From: Floccularia luteovirens
Taxonomy: Eukaryota; Basidiomycota; Agaricomycetes; Agaricales; Squamanitaceae
DNA: 64,000 bases
Assembly (NCBI GenBank): GCA_009739215.1
Contig: VSJF01000003.1
Span: 682,001-746,000, forward strand
Reading direction: 5' to 3'
Shown here piece by piece: positions 23,507 through 36,943 of this stretch. Each line of letters begins with the position of its first letter. The stretch's first letter is position 1. The position numbers and the translations under genes were made by a program. A model generated the notes under the pieces. It saw nothing but the letters and a program-made list of their open reading frames with translations. It was not told where the DNA came from and ran no database searches.

Positions 23507-26500
23507 ATGGACTGGTGAGCTTTACACGCAGCCAACGTCCAGCAATTTTACTGATATAAACAGTCTCGAGCTCAATATCCATCAGCGAATACTGGCTGAT
23601 ATAGCTTTAAATGCTGGCGAAGCAGACAACGACATTTCGTATGCGACAGAATTAATCACATCAAAGGTTCAAACGAGAGCAGAGAATAGTGATGGACGGG
23701 AGGAAGAGGAACCTAATGGAATAGAACGCGTATATATGGTATGTTTGGCATACCTGACCACGCGTATTGTTTGACTGAATATGAAACAAGCCGTCTTCCA
23801 GAGTTCACTGCAATATAGCCTTTGGACAACTTGTTGCTAACTTTCCTAACATATATGACACTGTCGGCACTGTGGTTTCTGTATTGACAGATGTCTTGAA
23901 GGACGTTCCATACATAGATTTTGATAAATCACTTTCTTGGAGAGGTGGGCATTTTACTACGAGTCTGATTTATCTTCTCTGATAGCGATTATCAGACTGG
24001 GCTCTACCTGACCAGCTCGTGTACTCCACTGTTTCTGCATTGCTTCGTATCTCGGATAATTATCCTCAAGTCCGAGAGCAAGCAATAGCCTCAGTTTTTT
24101 CATTTATATCCAAAACCCTCGATCAAATTCGCTTTAGCAGCTGTTAGTCTTGAGCTCATTCCTACCTCCTACTCCCACAACTCATTGTTAATACCACAGC
24201 GCTCAACGTCCTAACTCAGACTACTCCTGCTCTACATGGGTTGTATCGCGCCATCAGCTCCACTTCGTCTAAATGGACCATTGAGGAATGGGGTAAACTC
24301 ACAAAACATCTGACTGAGATTTGTTCTCCAGTAATCATTGATCGTCTTAATCGACTGTTGACCGACATATTACAAAAAGAGGATGAAGACGAAGATACAT
24401 TGCAATTCGCCCGGACATTTGTCCTCCGTTATGTGGCCCAAGGCCGACCACTCAGTGGATATTTTATGGTTTGCTGTATATTAGAAACGGAGTGGACGGT
24501 GCTAGCTCAAGCTCTGACATCTGCAACACCTCATCGACTGCATCATGGACAGGTTTCAGAAGCTGCTGCTGCCAACAAAGCATGGCTATCCCTGAGTCGT
24601 AATGTGGCTGCAGAATTGGACATCTCTGATGAAGTGATCCGAGCGTCTTTGAAAGAGACGATAAACTATTCCTTACAGTGTTTCGAGGACCTCCTTGTTC
24701 AAATCCAGGAAATGGATAGCGAGCCATCTCCCGATACCTATACATGGGAGACAATGTCAGAGAGTTTGGTGAGTTCATCCCCAAGTTGAAGTATTCTATT
24801 TCTTACATACACCTCAGAAACTTGCTTCTGTGTGTTGTATAGCTTTGCGCGAGTTAGATGAGGATCTCTATTCTCGAATCTTACTCCTCTTAAGCACCGA
24901 CTCCACTATCTCGGAGAACCTTGTCCAAGAGGCCGCTTTGAAAGTTACGGCAGTCCTCGTCCGAAAGTACATATTATTTTATATAACTTATGAGATATGT
25001 CTGACCTCTACATTGTAGCTTCCCAATCACCGCGTCCAACACGATGGGCGTTTTGCGTCGATTTGTCATCTCACCACTTCCTCTATTTGAATTTGAATTT
25101 GCATCGGAGAGTAGGGCACCTCCACCGTTAGCTGCTGCCGCGAAATGTCTGGCTTTGTGTATCAAGGTACTTTGACTTTAAATCACTCAATTTGGATCCT
25201 GCTCATGGTTCGATGCAGTTAGCACCTGGAGACGACCTGGTCATGTCCACAATGTACTCGCTTTTGAATTATATCGCAGCCACCAGCAAAGATATCCATG
25301 AACAGAAAAGCCCACAAATGAATCATCCATTTGCAGCTTCTCATGACCATGACGTGTTTCCTTCCATAGAAACAGGCCTCCGGGGCCTATCTGATGACGA
25401 AAAAAGGTTAATTGGTATCAGTACCATCTCGGTTGTCACAAGGCTAGCACTCGAATTCAACATGGAGGAGGTAGTATCACCATCACTTCAGATGAATTCT
25501 TTCGCTAATCGGCATACAGGTCTCACGGCTAACTGTTTCCATGTTACTACAACGCTTGCGTACCGCTGAGCCCACAGTTGAAGCTGCAATTTCATATAAT
25601 CTGGTGGACTTGGCACTACTTACACCTCAAAGTTCATTCGTTGACATCATTCGCGTTTTCTCGGCTATTAATCGTTCGGCAAATCCTGATGACCCCAGGT
25701 TTTCAAATAATATGGTAATGAATCACTTCAAAGGCAGTGCTCAGTAATAAACACAGCTTGTAGGTTTTAGCTGCTCAGACGAGACTTGCACAAGAGATGC
25801 ACCTTCGCCCTGAGCTATACGAGACATATCTTGTAGAACTTTTGACCCTTTTTGCTGACAAGGGTGTAGCAATACAAAACTTAAGGATCGCTAATCAATA
25901 TGTGAAGGTATAATAATTGGATTTCTGCCTTTGATTTTTCTAACCTTTCATTTAGACAGACGACATGATTGAACAGCTGGCGTCTCTATTACTGCCAATC
26001 GATGCATTACTAAGTCATGAAAACTATAACCCTCAAACTTCACCTTCTCCAGAAATGATATCTTTATTCAGAAATATGTGGTTCTTATGTGTCCTTTTTC
26101 ACTTCACATATAAAGACGAGGATAACGAGGATACTGCGATGGATTGGCTAAAACCGACTCTTTCGCGTATTGCTATGAAGACACCATGGATGGTTGTGGA
26201 GGAGTCGCACGATGCCATCGCCAATGATGTTGAATATAACTCAGTGATACGTCATGAGTATGCACAAACTGTATGTAACAAGGGATTGTTGCATGTCAGA
26301 TACTTATTACCTGTATAGGTTATAACAAAACATCGTTCTTGTCTCACAAAGCATATTGCGTTGCGTTCTGGAGACATTCGTTACTTGTCACCAGGGCAAG
26401 TGATATTCGTATTGACTATGCATGATATAGAAAGTCTCCGTTCGGCATCCGGGCTCCCATCTTCTTTAGTGTCATATTTCATCAATGACAGTCTCAACAA

Positions 26501-29500
26501 GCACGCAAGGCTCAGCTCTTGCATGGAATCTGTCGCGGAGAAGGTTAGAAGTTAATAATCATCTTGTAACATCGTGTTGAACCCATTTCTAGGTTATCCG
26601 TGGTTGCATAAACGAACTAAACGCAAAAGCTGCTCAACATGCTCTTCCAACGCGTTTATCCTCCGAGCTTCGTGCTCTAATTGTTAGTAGCACACATCGT
26701 GTCGCTAAAGCAAGGGAGATAGCGTCAAAGTTCCTTAATCGATTAATAACCTCATTCCCTTCCCTTATGTGTGACCCAGTCCTAGTTTTTGCTATTTTGG
26801 AAGTCCTGACACTTCTTCAACGCTCCTGTGAAAACGAGTTTGTGGACGAAGTACGTTTTGGCATATATCTTATTACTTCATTTAATCATCAGGAACAGTA
26901 CAATCCAATTTATGAATTCTATTCGGAAAGGAGTGATATCACTTTACAAATAACTGACACTTATGAAGTTCGCAATGAAATTCTCGGCCAGTTGAAACGT
27001 AATGCCAATAGTTGGTTTGAGTTAGCTTTGGGCCGGGCACCAATGGAACTACAATCGACCTTACAGGTTCGGGACTTCGTTTTTTTTGACTTTGATTAAT
27101 AACTCCATCCATGCAGAAATACTTGGCTGTCAACCAATCATCCTCGGGGACAGATTCAGCCCAACTTGGTGCCTCCGTCGCAGAACATTTTGGCAAACTA
27201 ATTGGACCAGTTCATCGCCAGCTCAGTATGTAGTTTGAACTACTAGGCGGAGTAAGACTGACAATAAGAATAGCATCTCTATCATCCTTACTACAGTGGG
27301 AGTTAGATGCTGCAAAGACTTTGGCCAGCCAAATCGCAATTAAGGGTTATTTTGCGGGTGAAATTGCAGGCATACGGCTAGCTAGTCGCGAAAGTGTGTT
27401 CCCCATTGGCATGTACTAGTGATATACTGAAAACATACAGATTCCGAGAAACTGGAAAGGTTACCTCCTCAAGCCGCGCCATCTTTTGAAATTCAGGCAT
27501 TGAGAAGGAAAATGTCTTCCACGATGGACGAAATAAGAGAAAAAAACAGTAACTTGACTGTACAAGACTTACGGAGGCTTCTATTTCGTTGTGCAGCGAC
27601 GTTGATATCTTTGGACGTAGTAAGTTGTAATCGTGTGTTCCTGATACCGAGAACTGACCATCTGCAGTGTGAACATGAATTACTCCACTACCTCGTAGCG
27701 CTTCCGTTTGGAGTAGCATCCCCGTCTGCCATTGCAGTCGGAATTGAGGTGTGGACTTGGGTGATCGCGGAGAAACCAGAAATAGAAGTCGCTCTGATGG
27801 GAGAAATCTTGTCTGCCTGGTTTGATACAATTAAATGGGAGAAAGGAATATTCTCAACATCATTGAAGTACGTACTATATTTTTCGTAAGATCTTCGTAC
27901 TCATACAACTGCAGCTATGATGACCCATTCTACCATCCCATCGACTACAGTCCTACAGATAAAGAAGTTATAGATAGAGGAATGACCAATGCTCGGCGCG
28001 TCCTAACCCCTCATGCGTTTGTTCTTCAAATGCTCTTCAGCCGTTTGCAAGCCGCACGGTATCACAGACCAGAAGTCATGTTGCTCATTCAGCATTTGGT
28101 TTTGCGTACAGCCAGAGCATACAAATCCATCAGGTATGTGTTCATCATCTGTTAATTGATCTGTTTCTGAATGGAAAAAAAAGTACACATGCATCAGCCC
28201 GTGAAGCTCGATTCTCATTTTTGTCCTTTGGTTTCGAAACCCTAAAAAGTTCATATCTTGATTCGTACTGCGAGAATGCCCTGCGAGAATGCCTATATAC
28301 CGTTGCTTATTCGTGGTTTGCTGTCAGCCCCCAGTATGATTCTCCTTGTCGACTTGCCTGCTTAATATTCAAACACTAACCCATGTATAGATGGACATAC
28401 GGTGCAAATCGCGTACAAGTTTCTGCCGATATAAAAGTCGTATCCGAGTTCCTCTCCTATTTGCAAACCGATGCTATTCGCGGGTCCCCATCTATATCTA
28501 GCCTGGCTCCGGTACAGTTGGCTTCTAGAGTTACATGTATGTGTATGTGATCCTACAATCATATAGACACTTATTTTCCTGTAGATTACAAAGAAAAACT
28601 ACGGAACCTTAACCTTCCGTTGAGGCTACTCACAGAAAACGAGATATTCCGGCTGTCGGTTTGGGCCAACCCAACAAACGATCCAAACAGGGGTGCAGAC
28701 TTGACTGGAACTACTGAGAGATCCATTTTAGAGGTAAGTTTCTGTTGCATTTATGTTATAAGTCCAACTAACTTGTTGTAAGAATGCCTGGTCAAGTATC
28801 ATCCGTACTGTGTGGAATGTAGACCCTGCAATTGCCGTATTCTTGGCCGATCGTTTCAAAAGTCCTCTCATTCGCAATGAAATTACCAAACTGGTGCGGT
28901 CAAACACTATCGACTCTCTGGACATACCTGAAGCCTTGCCATATTTGGTCGGAGAACAACTAGATCCTCACGTTCGTCGAGATTTAAAGGTGAAATCTAG
29001 TCAACATGCAAATTATGCGACATTGACACTGAGATTTATGAAAGTATCTCTTACTCTGGGCACCTGTGCCCCCCGTGATCGCAAATACTTTCTTCGAACG
29101 CCGATACAATAATGATGCCCTCATACTGCAATACGCCCATCGAGTGCTTGAACAACATCCTGTTGAATTGACATTTTTCTTTATTCCCCAAATTGTTCAA
29201 GCTTTGCGTTACGACGAGCTTGGTATGAACAATGCACCCATCAACGCTTTGGACTAATTGTTTCTCCAGGATACGTAGCTCGTTTCATCTTTGAGACAGC
29301 AAAGATCTCTCAACTATTCTGCCACCAAATTATTTGGAACATGAAAGCTAATTGCTACAAGGATGATGCAGCAGAAATTGTAGGTTTCCATCCATGTTTT
29401 ATTTCATGGCCACTCACCCACAGCAATATTAGGAAGATCCGATGAAGCCTATCCTTGACGAGACGACTGACAAAGTTGTCAAATCGCTTTCTGGGAATGC

Positions 29501-31047
29501 AAGGAGCTTCTATGATCGCGAATTTTCCTTTTTCAATGAAGTCACATCTATCTCCGGAAAATTAAAGCCTTTTGTTGGGAAAACAAAGGCCGAAAAGAAG
29601 GTGCTCCGAGTATTATTGTATATTGTCAGCACACCCTTGACTCAAATACTTCAAGGCTAAAATTGACGAGGAGATGGCAAAAATCAACGTTGATGTTGGG
29701 GTGTATCTTCCTAGCAACCCAGATGGTGTAGTTGTAGATATAGACAAGAAGTCGGGTAGACCGTTACAGAGTCACGCCAAGGTCTGTTTTCCTACAGACC
29801 AAACCTCTCAAAGATCCTAATGCCATTCATAAGGCTCCTTTCATGGCTACTTTCAAAGTCAAGAAAGAGCGGATCGTTGTTGACACCAATCCAGATGCTT
29901 TGATTGATGGTGACGGAGGAGGGGTCGAAACACGAACTGAGTATGATGTCTGGCAACAAGCCATGTTCAAGGTTGGGGATGACTGTCGTCAAGATGTCCT
30001 TGCACTGCAAATTATTGCTATGTTTAAGAACATATTCACCAGCATCGGTCTAACGTTGTTCCTCTTTCCATATCGTGTTACTGCTACTGCGCCTGGAGTA
30101 CGATTCAGTTTACTTTATCCTGATATTTCTTTGCTCACCCTATTTAGTGTGGTGTCATCGATGTTGTACCAAACTCCACTTCAAGGGATGAAATGGGACG
30201 TGCCAAAGTCAACGATCTCCTAGGCTTTTTTATTGCTCAATACGGAGGCCAAGATACAATTGCGTTCCAAAAAGCTCGCCTAAATTTCATACAATCCATG
30301 GCTGCTTACTCTTTGGCCTGTTACATCCTACAAATAAAGGATAGACACAACGGAAACATCATGATAGATGGTGAAGGTCATATTGTGCACGTTGGTACGT
30401 AAATCAGCCGATTGTTATTATGGCGGTATTGACACCCTGCTGCGTAGATTTTGGTTTTTTGTTTGATATAGATAAGTTTATTCGTTCTATAACATTTAGA
30501 TCTAATAGCTGATATTCCTGAATTTTTTACGGCCAGGAGTGAGTTTATTGCTAACAATACAAAGTTGATGCTAACAAAAATACAGGGTGTAAAATTTGAG
30601 CCGAGTTCCTTCAAGCTCAACCATGAAATGGTTGTTTTGATGGGTGGACGTTATTCTCAAGGTTATCAACTATTTCAGAGTCTCACGGTCAAAGCTTTCC
30701 TTGCTATTCGTCCATATACGGAGCAGTTGGTCGACACCATCCAACTCATGCTTGATACCGGCCTTCCCTCCTTCAAAGGAGAATCGACGATTAGAAGGCT
30801 GAGAGAAAGATTCGCCTCGCACCTGAATGAACGGCAAGCAGCAGAATGGATGATGGGGATCATTCGCAACGCTCATGAGAACGTCAGGAGTACTGCCTAT
30901 GATGAATTCCAAAGAGTAAGCATTCTTTTTCTTCTAATCCAATAAACCGAATCTAACTGCCTGACATAGCTGCAAAATGGTTTGTGATAGCTCGGGTCAT
31001 GTATATCCCTACTAACTGTCAGTCAATCAGGTATACCATATAAATAG
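23507..31047 (+). CDS. STT4: Phosphatidylinositol 4-kinase III alpha (Stt4)
   Basis: This large plasma-membrane lipid kinase makes PI4P. It begins with an 8-base coding exon (23507-23514, ATGGACTG), spliced over about 47 bases to CLELNIHQRILADIAL. A long helical-solenoid region follows. The PIK helical and lipid-kinase-unique region ends near 29700. The kinase domain spans about 29690-30930: APFMATFKVKK, EYDVWQQAMFKVGDDCRQDVLALQ, the catalytic loop KDRHNGNIMIDGEGH, HVDFGFLFDI (DFG), then KFEPSSFKLNHEMV and MGGRYSQGYQLFQ, all typical of PI4KA. The C terminus is completed by two small exons, giving FQRLQNGIPYK and a TAG at 31045-31047, which matches the short tail expected for Stt4. More than 20 introns are present. 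All catalytic residues are intact. Confidence 0.95.
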
Positions 31048-31194
31048 CAGTATTGTTTGTTTTATATAATATACCCCAGAGTTTCTTGTTTTTTCTGGAG
31101 ACAGAATGGAATTTGAATTTCTTTGTTCAATAAATTCCATTAGCAAATAAACCTATTTGAGACTTCGGTAATTGTAGAGGTTTCTTTTGTTAAA

Positions 31195-31286
31195 GGCACT
31201 ATAGCCAAGTGGTTACGGCGACAGATTCGAATTAACGAATTATCTGTTCCTCTTTGAGGGCGCAGGTTCAAATCCTGCTGGTGTCG
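31195..31286 (+). tRNA. tRNA-Ser (anticodon CGA) with a 10-base intron
   Basis: The acceptor stem GGCACTA pairs with TGGTGTC and is followed by discriminator G (31286). The D arm is AGCCAAGTGGTTACGGC. The anticodon stem ACAGA (31221-31225) pairs with TCTGT (31243-31247), with anticodon CGA at 31228-31230. An intron occupies 31232-31241, directly after A37, as in other eukaryotic tRNA-Ser(CGA) genes. The long variable arm CCTCTTTGAGGG and the T arm GCAGGTTCAAATCCTGC identify a serine tRNA. The mature length is 82 bases. The TTTTT tract just after it (31289 onward) suits Pol III termination. Confidence 0.93.
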
Positions 31287-31505
31287 ATCTTTTTTACCAT
31301 TTAATGGCAGTGGACTACAAGTGACATATTCTTGGCGGGTTAATATTTCAAGGAGTCCAATTGCAGCTAGCACTACTTTTCGGTTTTTTACAAGTATCTG
31401 GACCCTGTGGACCGAACCTATGCGTGCCATTATCCTGTGAAAAATGATTTAAAGCTTGCAATTTGTGACATCCTCAATGATCACTTTTTCTTGACTCAGG
31501 ACGCA

Positions 31506-32631
31506 ATGTACGGCTCGAACTATAATCACATCAAGCATAGTCTATACGATAGCTTCCACTTCTATCTGGAACTTGAGCGGCCAAGTCAGGCACTATTGTG
31601 TTCTGCTGTGCTTGTAATTTTCGCCCTTTTTTTGTCAGTTGGAAGACGGAATAAAAAACATAAGCCTACTACCCGAAAGACGATACCATGCCCCAAATCT
31701 CTACACGCTTTGTCCACAATTATTATACCCACTAATTGCGCCTGGCCTTTGGACTACTCGGTCTTACTTAGACATTCAAGTTGCAATCGGTTAAAAACAT
31801 TAGATATATGCGTGACTACTTTCCTTCGGAATGTCTCTGCTGGACTTGTCGAACTCAGGGACGAGGAAGATCTCTTGTTACTCCTATCGCACCAGCTTCA
31901 CGTCTATGGATGGAATATTGGCTTTCAGATCGATCTGGCTCTTTGGCTTCGGGTCTTCAAATGGACCGTGTTATCCCGTCTTGATATTTCTCATGTGAGT
32001 GACTTCATGAAACTCTCTCCGGATCAGGATATGACACAAGGAGTACCCTTTTCAATCGCGATAGGAAGCTGTAGTGCCGCATATAATATCGAAAGAAGAA
32101 AGCCTTAATGCAAGAGAACAGTCAACGTATTACGGACCTCTTGATCGTCAAATGGATCTCAATACAGTGACTTATTCTCATTTAAAGAATGAAATTCAAA
32201 ATACGTTACAGAATCTTCCGGCTGGAGCTTCGATATCATTCTTCTTTACCGCTCTGGGACCTCGTATAAGATATTTCAGTAAGGAATATATTATGTGCTG
32301 CGTTCCCTATCTTTTAAGGAACGGCTCTCTACATCCCTCCTTCAAGTCCTCAAATACTCATTTGGCGTCGTGGCACCATTATATCAACTTGCTGACTTCC
32401 AAACGAGAAACAACTGTACTAGAATCATTAACGAATATCACACTTGACCATGCGGAGCACCTGCGTTCTTTACGACAAGACCTCGTTGAAAGAATGTGCA
32501 TTGGAAGTTCAAGAGGGAACACCGTCGATGACCAAGAATGGCGAAAAGAGAGTTTGCTTTTGGCCTGGGAATATGGATTACTGCTTTCTTGTCACCTTTC
32601 GCGTTGGTGTGTTGTGATTCGCAAAATGTGA
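31506..32631 (+). CDS. Hypothetical protein with one predicted membrane helix
   Basis: I do not recognise a family. Two exons join in phase: 31506-31994 and 32065-32631, with a 70-base intron (donor gtgagt, acceptor gatag), giving about 350 residues. The ATG at 31506 is proposed; the longer open frame upstream begins with GTG only. A single hydrophobic helix lies near the N terminus (ALLCSAVLVIFALFLSV), followed by a basic stop-transfer patch (RRNKKHKPTTRK). The rest looks globular and helical, with DEEDLLLLLSHQLHVYGWN, LPAGASISFFFTALGPRIR and HAEHLRSLRQDLVERM. It sits just downstream of a tRNA-Ser gene and convergent with the branched-chain E1-beta gene, about 40 bases away. The orientation suggests an N-terminally anchored organelle protein, but that is only inference. 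Confidence 0.6.
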
Positions 32632-32671
32632 AATTATACCTGTAAATGCATGCCATTGAATAGTTGAATAA

Positions 32672-34421
32672 TTAGTATGACAAGGTGTCTACAACGGCAT
32701 CGAGTACTCGAAGGGCGTCTGGAATGTGGAACTTCTCGTATTGCAGAGCTACTGGTAAGCTGGAGAATCACCGATAAGCTGATTGCAAGGTAGCTGATTG
32801 AACTCGAACTTACTCCCATCCAGTAACCCGCCTTACTGGTGCATTTAATTTCAGGAAGCACCTTTTCTGTACTTCAGCACTAATTTCGGCGCCCACTCCA
32901 GCAGTCAATCCAGCCTCATGGACAATGACCAGGCGGCCAGTGCGGTTCACACTTTCGACCACTGTTTCAACATCCCATGGTAGTATCGACTGGAGATCTA
33001 TGAGCTCTATTTTTGCTGAACGCAGTGACGTTGGTATATGTTTTTCCAGTGACGGGGCAGGGGATGTCAGCATATGTAGTGCTGTCTCGCAATGGTATAC
33101 CGGGGTACCCCACGTTAATAGGGTCAGATCAGAACCTGCAACAAGTGTTTCTGCTTTTCCGAGGGTTAGTTCATAGTCATCTACCGGAACTTGTTCAACT
33201 GCGCACAGATCAGTAAAGGGTAAAAATTTTTGGTAGAGATAATTGTGACAGTTACTTGCGGAGCGGTATAGGATTTTGGGTTCCATGAAAATCACAGGAT
33301 TTGGATCACGAATTGAGGCAAGGAGTAAACCTTTAGCTTGTATGGGAGAGCGGGGTATAACAATCTGTTCATAATCAGCAGCTGGTCGCAGCATAAAACT
33401 ATTATATAACCTTAAGTCCCGACGCTCCCATAAAGAAACCTTCAGGAGATTGGGAATGGTATAGACCACCATGCCCCTGGATAATGTTAACAGGGTACAT
33501 TTGGAGGTGAAGTGATAAATGATACTGACCACAGACATGGTAGGCGTCCGGACAGTCAATCCTCCGACATTATAAGCACCACCAGAGCGATAGCGGATCT
33601 TGGCAGCTTCGTTTACTAGCTGATGACTGGAATTCAGGACATTGTTCAACAACTTGCAAAAGCTCTCACACCTGATCAAAAGCCGGGTATATGTAGTCTG
33701 CGAACTGAATTTCGGCAATTGCAGTATGTCCCATTAAAGCCATCCCGATACCAAAGCCGGCAATGCCTTGCTCGGTCAGTGGAGTGTTGAACACGCGTTC
33801 ACGCCCTGATGATGGTCAGGATGTGTGTGGATAAAGTAATAGTTGCTAACCAAATTCTTCTGCAAGACCCTACACTGTCGATTAATGATATATTTAGTTC
33901 CGTGCGAGATGGACTGACCATAGTACACCTAAAAACACCTCCAAAAGCAACATCTTCTCCAAAAACAACAGCATTGTCATCTTTCGTCAGTGCAATGCTG
34001 GTGAAATGTTAACATCCAGTCTACGTTGCAATCATAATAGTCACCTCATTGCGTCGCGAACTGCTTGGTATGTATTCATTTTCCGCGTTTCTCGGCCACC
34101 AACAATGTTCTTTGTTGGTTTTGACACGTCGTCGTCAATCCATTTGAGATTAGGGGTGCGAAGAGCAGATTCCCTGGTTGTGCGCAAAACTTTCGAGTTT
34201 GAAACGGAAGGTAAATGACCACCGGCAGGGGGAGGTTCTACCTTGCTCGAGTTCCATCGACGACGCTGCTAATGATGAGAAGGTGGTGGTTTACATTAGA
34301 AAGAGACTTGCCAGCAAACCCGAGACTGTTAGTGGAGCTCTGAGGGGAAGTTTAGTGGAATGCTGCATGTAGTTGACGAACGGACAAGATCCGGGTGAAG
34401 GTTTTGAAAGCTGAAGCGCAT
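32672..34421 (-). CDS. Branched-chain 2-oxoacid dehydrogenase E1 beta subunit
   Basis: This is the mitochondrial thiamine-diphosphate enzyme subunit (BCKDHB) that decarboxylates 2-oxoacids from Val, Leu and Ile. The start is the ATG at 34419-34421 ([16 protein letters not shown], a likely presequence). Core motifs are [16 protein letters not shown] and [14 protein letters not shown], then [19 protein letters not shown] read on the minus strand at about 33720-33800. These are followed by [54 protein letters not shown] and RRVTGW. The last exon reads [16 protein letters not shown], ending at the TAA at 32672-32674. Conserved cofactor-loop and K+-site residues look present. The order of motifs and the closing FHIPDA distinguish it from pyruvate dehydrogenase E1 beta with moderate certainty. 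Confidence 0.9.
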
Positions 34422-34481
34422 CACATCAATGGATCGTGGGAAAGTCATTACATGTACGTAGTAATTTGATCAACTGATTGA

Positions 34482-36774
34482 ATGGTCGAATACACCATGG
34501 CCACTATCGAGAACGACTCTACTTTTGTTGCCCCAGAAGGTGTATATTCTGTCACAGAAGAGCACAAACCATCTGCTGCTCAGAATCATGCTGTTAATGC
34601 TGGTCCTGTAATCTACCCAACGCGTGTTTCCACTATATCTGTCCGATTTCCTGCAACTAAACAGAGTGGTTCACCAGGCTTTGCTCAACTACTTGGCGGA
34701 AACAAGGAGACAAAGAAGGATCTTAAACCCCTCAAGGAACGTGACGATGGTGTCAGTCTCTCCAGCAGTGACACCCCAGATGAAGGTGCCGACCAGACAA
34801 ACCCTGTTGCACAAGAAATCTCCCCTGCGACCGCTAGCATACCACACGAGACTCACACCATATTTTCCTTTCCTAATGCTGGCAAAAAGAAGTCTGCAGT
34901 AAGACCAAAGCACAACATGCGCACAACTTCATCTACATTTATTACCCGGATACAATCAGCAGAAGGCCTGAATAAAATCCTGCAGTCGAAGCAAGGAGAT
35001 GTTACTTTTCTATTTTTCAATGTAGCGAAGAGTTATATATGGGCAGAGGTGGGGTCAAAAGCAAAGGTGTGGACATAGCACTTGCCAATGTTCTTGGCTC
35101 TAAAATTGTTGGAACAGGAACCGCTATCAAGGATCACATTTTCTTCATACCCAACATGCCACGATGTAAATACAATGACAGCATCCTCAGAACATTTAGA
35201 CATAATTGTCGGTTTTAGTACTGGAGATCTGATTTGGTTTGGTATGACCTCACTCCAGTCATAACCATATCTAGTCTATTTACATTTTATCACTTAGACC
35301 CAGTCTCATCACGATACACCCGCCTAAATAAACAGGTTTGTTCTTCTCTACCATATCGTGTTTCTATTAAAGCAATGTTATACTAGGGCTCTATAACGAA
35401 CTCACCTTGCACAGCTGTGCGATGGGTTCCTTCCTCCTCGACACTCTTTCTGGTCTCTCATGCAGACGGGTCCATAGTGGTCTATGACAAAGAGCGTGAT
35501 GATGGAACATTCACACCACAAGATCCAGATGGTATTCCATCAGATCCCAACGGTTCTGGTTCAGAAGTGGCAACAGCACAAGAGTGGGACCCTACTGATA
35601 GCATATACATCACTATGCCACCTTGGCATCCGGTAACAGCCGCAACAAACGGTAATATCGCTGCTGTCGGAAAGTCAGAGAAGGACAAAGCCGCAAAAAA
35701 TCCAGTGAGTCATTGGCGTGTGTCGCGGCGTGGCGTCCTTGGTAAGTTGGGTCTCAATATCGAAATATTTGCTCTCAACTATGAAAAAAGACTTTGTCTT
35801 CTCTCCAGACGTCAAATATGTTGCTGCAATATCTGAAGACGGCTGCTTAAGGGTGATTGACGCTCTTGCTGAGCAGTATGTCCACCAAAATTCTCACTTG
35901 TCCATTGTCCGAATATGATTCTATTGCAGATTAGTTGATTGCTATGCATCATACTTTGGTGCGTTAACATGCGTGGCTTGGTCCCCTGATAGCCGCTTCA
36001 TTGTCGTAAGTTGGTATTTACGTCAACGCCTAACTATGTTTGATCAGTTTACTTACAGACTGGTGGGCAAGACGACTTATTGACTATATTTTCGCCCTGG
36101 GAACAACGGGTAATAGCTAGATGTCAAGGGCACTCATCTTTTGTTTCATCCGTTGCATTTGATGACCTTCGGTGTGATGGCCGTACTTACCGTTTTGGAA
36201 GTATCGGGGAGGATAACAAACTTATACTGGTTGGTCAAACGGACTATATATGACTTCCAATTACTAATGTAATGAAATTTAGTGGGATTTCTCTAGTGGA
36301 GCATTGCATCGGCCAAAACTTCAGGTACAATTACCACTTCATATGTTCATAGATTATGTTGCTAATGATTGCTAGTCAACGCACCATCAACGCACTTCTA
36401 TGTCTATGTCTTCGACCATCTCTTTGGCCTTCAGACGCGATCGTTCTATGCAATACCTCCCTGCGCCAAGCTCCCCAGATGGCACACCATCCTTTCGATA
36501 CCATCCAGCACCATCTAGGAATGAGGTTGCCGTAGTTCAGCCGGTATTGGTTAGTCACTTCGTGGTCTATATTAATATGGAACTTAAAATACGCATACAG
36601 ATTAAACATCTAGAAGGTGACCTCCATACGGTGGTACAGTTCCTTCCGAAATGCATCTTGACGGCGACGAAGAATGGTTTGTTGAAACTTTGGGTGCGGC
36701 CCCTGGCACTAAAATCACGACAAGCGAAGAGTAGTCGTGGCCCATTGACTGATGTACATGATCTGATTAATTGA
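34482..36774 (+). CDS. creC: CreC/WDR20-like WD40 catabolite-repression protein
   Basis: This WD40 protein of the CreC/WDR20 family acts in fungi with the deubiquitinase CreB in carbon catabolite repression. The start is the ATG at 34482; an in-frame ATG at 34497 (MATIEND) is an alternative. Residues about 1-150 form a low-complexity N terminus. Then the conserved block [18 protein letters not shown] leads into WD repeats: [72 protein letters not shown], and [12 protein letters not shown] with [15 protein letters not shown]. The final repeat is [20 protein letters not shown], ending in a short polar tail with the stop at 36774. The family also has a Ser-rich linker, seen at about 35500-35700 (PSDPNGSGS). 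About seven introns are present. Confidence 0.88.
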
Positions 36775-36943
36775 CATACCACAACTTACCAGAATGACAG
36801 TATTCGTATTTATATAATTTTTCGGTTTTATTTGGATGGGGAAGTTGTATTATTATGTTTATCAATATTATTTGTTAAAGCCATCACCTTTGGAATCGTC
36901 CACATAATTGCAGATAGTAACTTTGCCGAACTATGACCATTCG

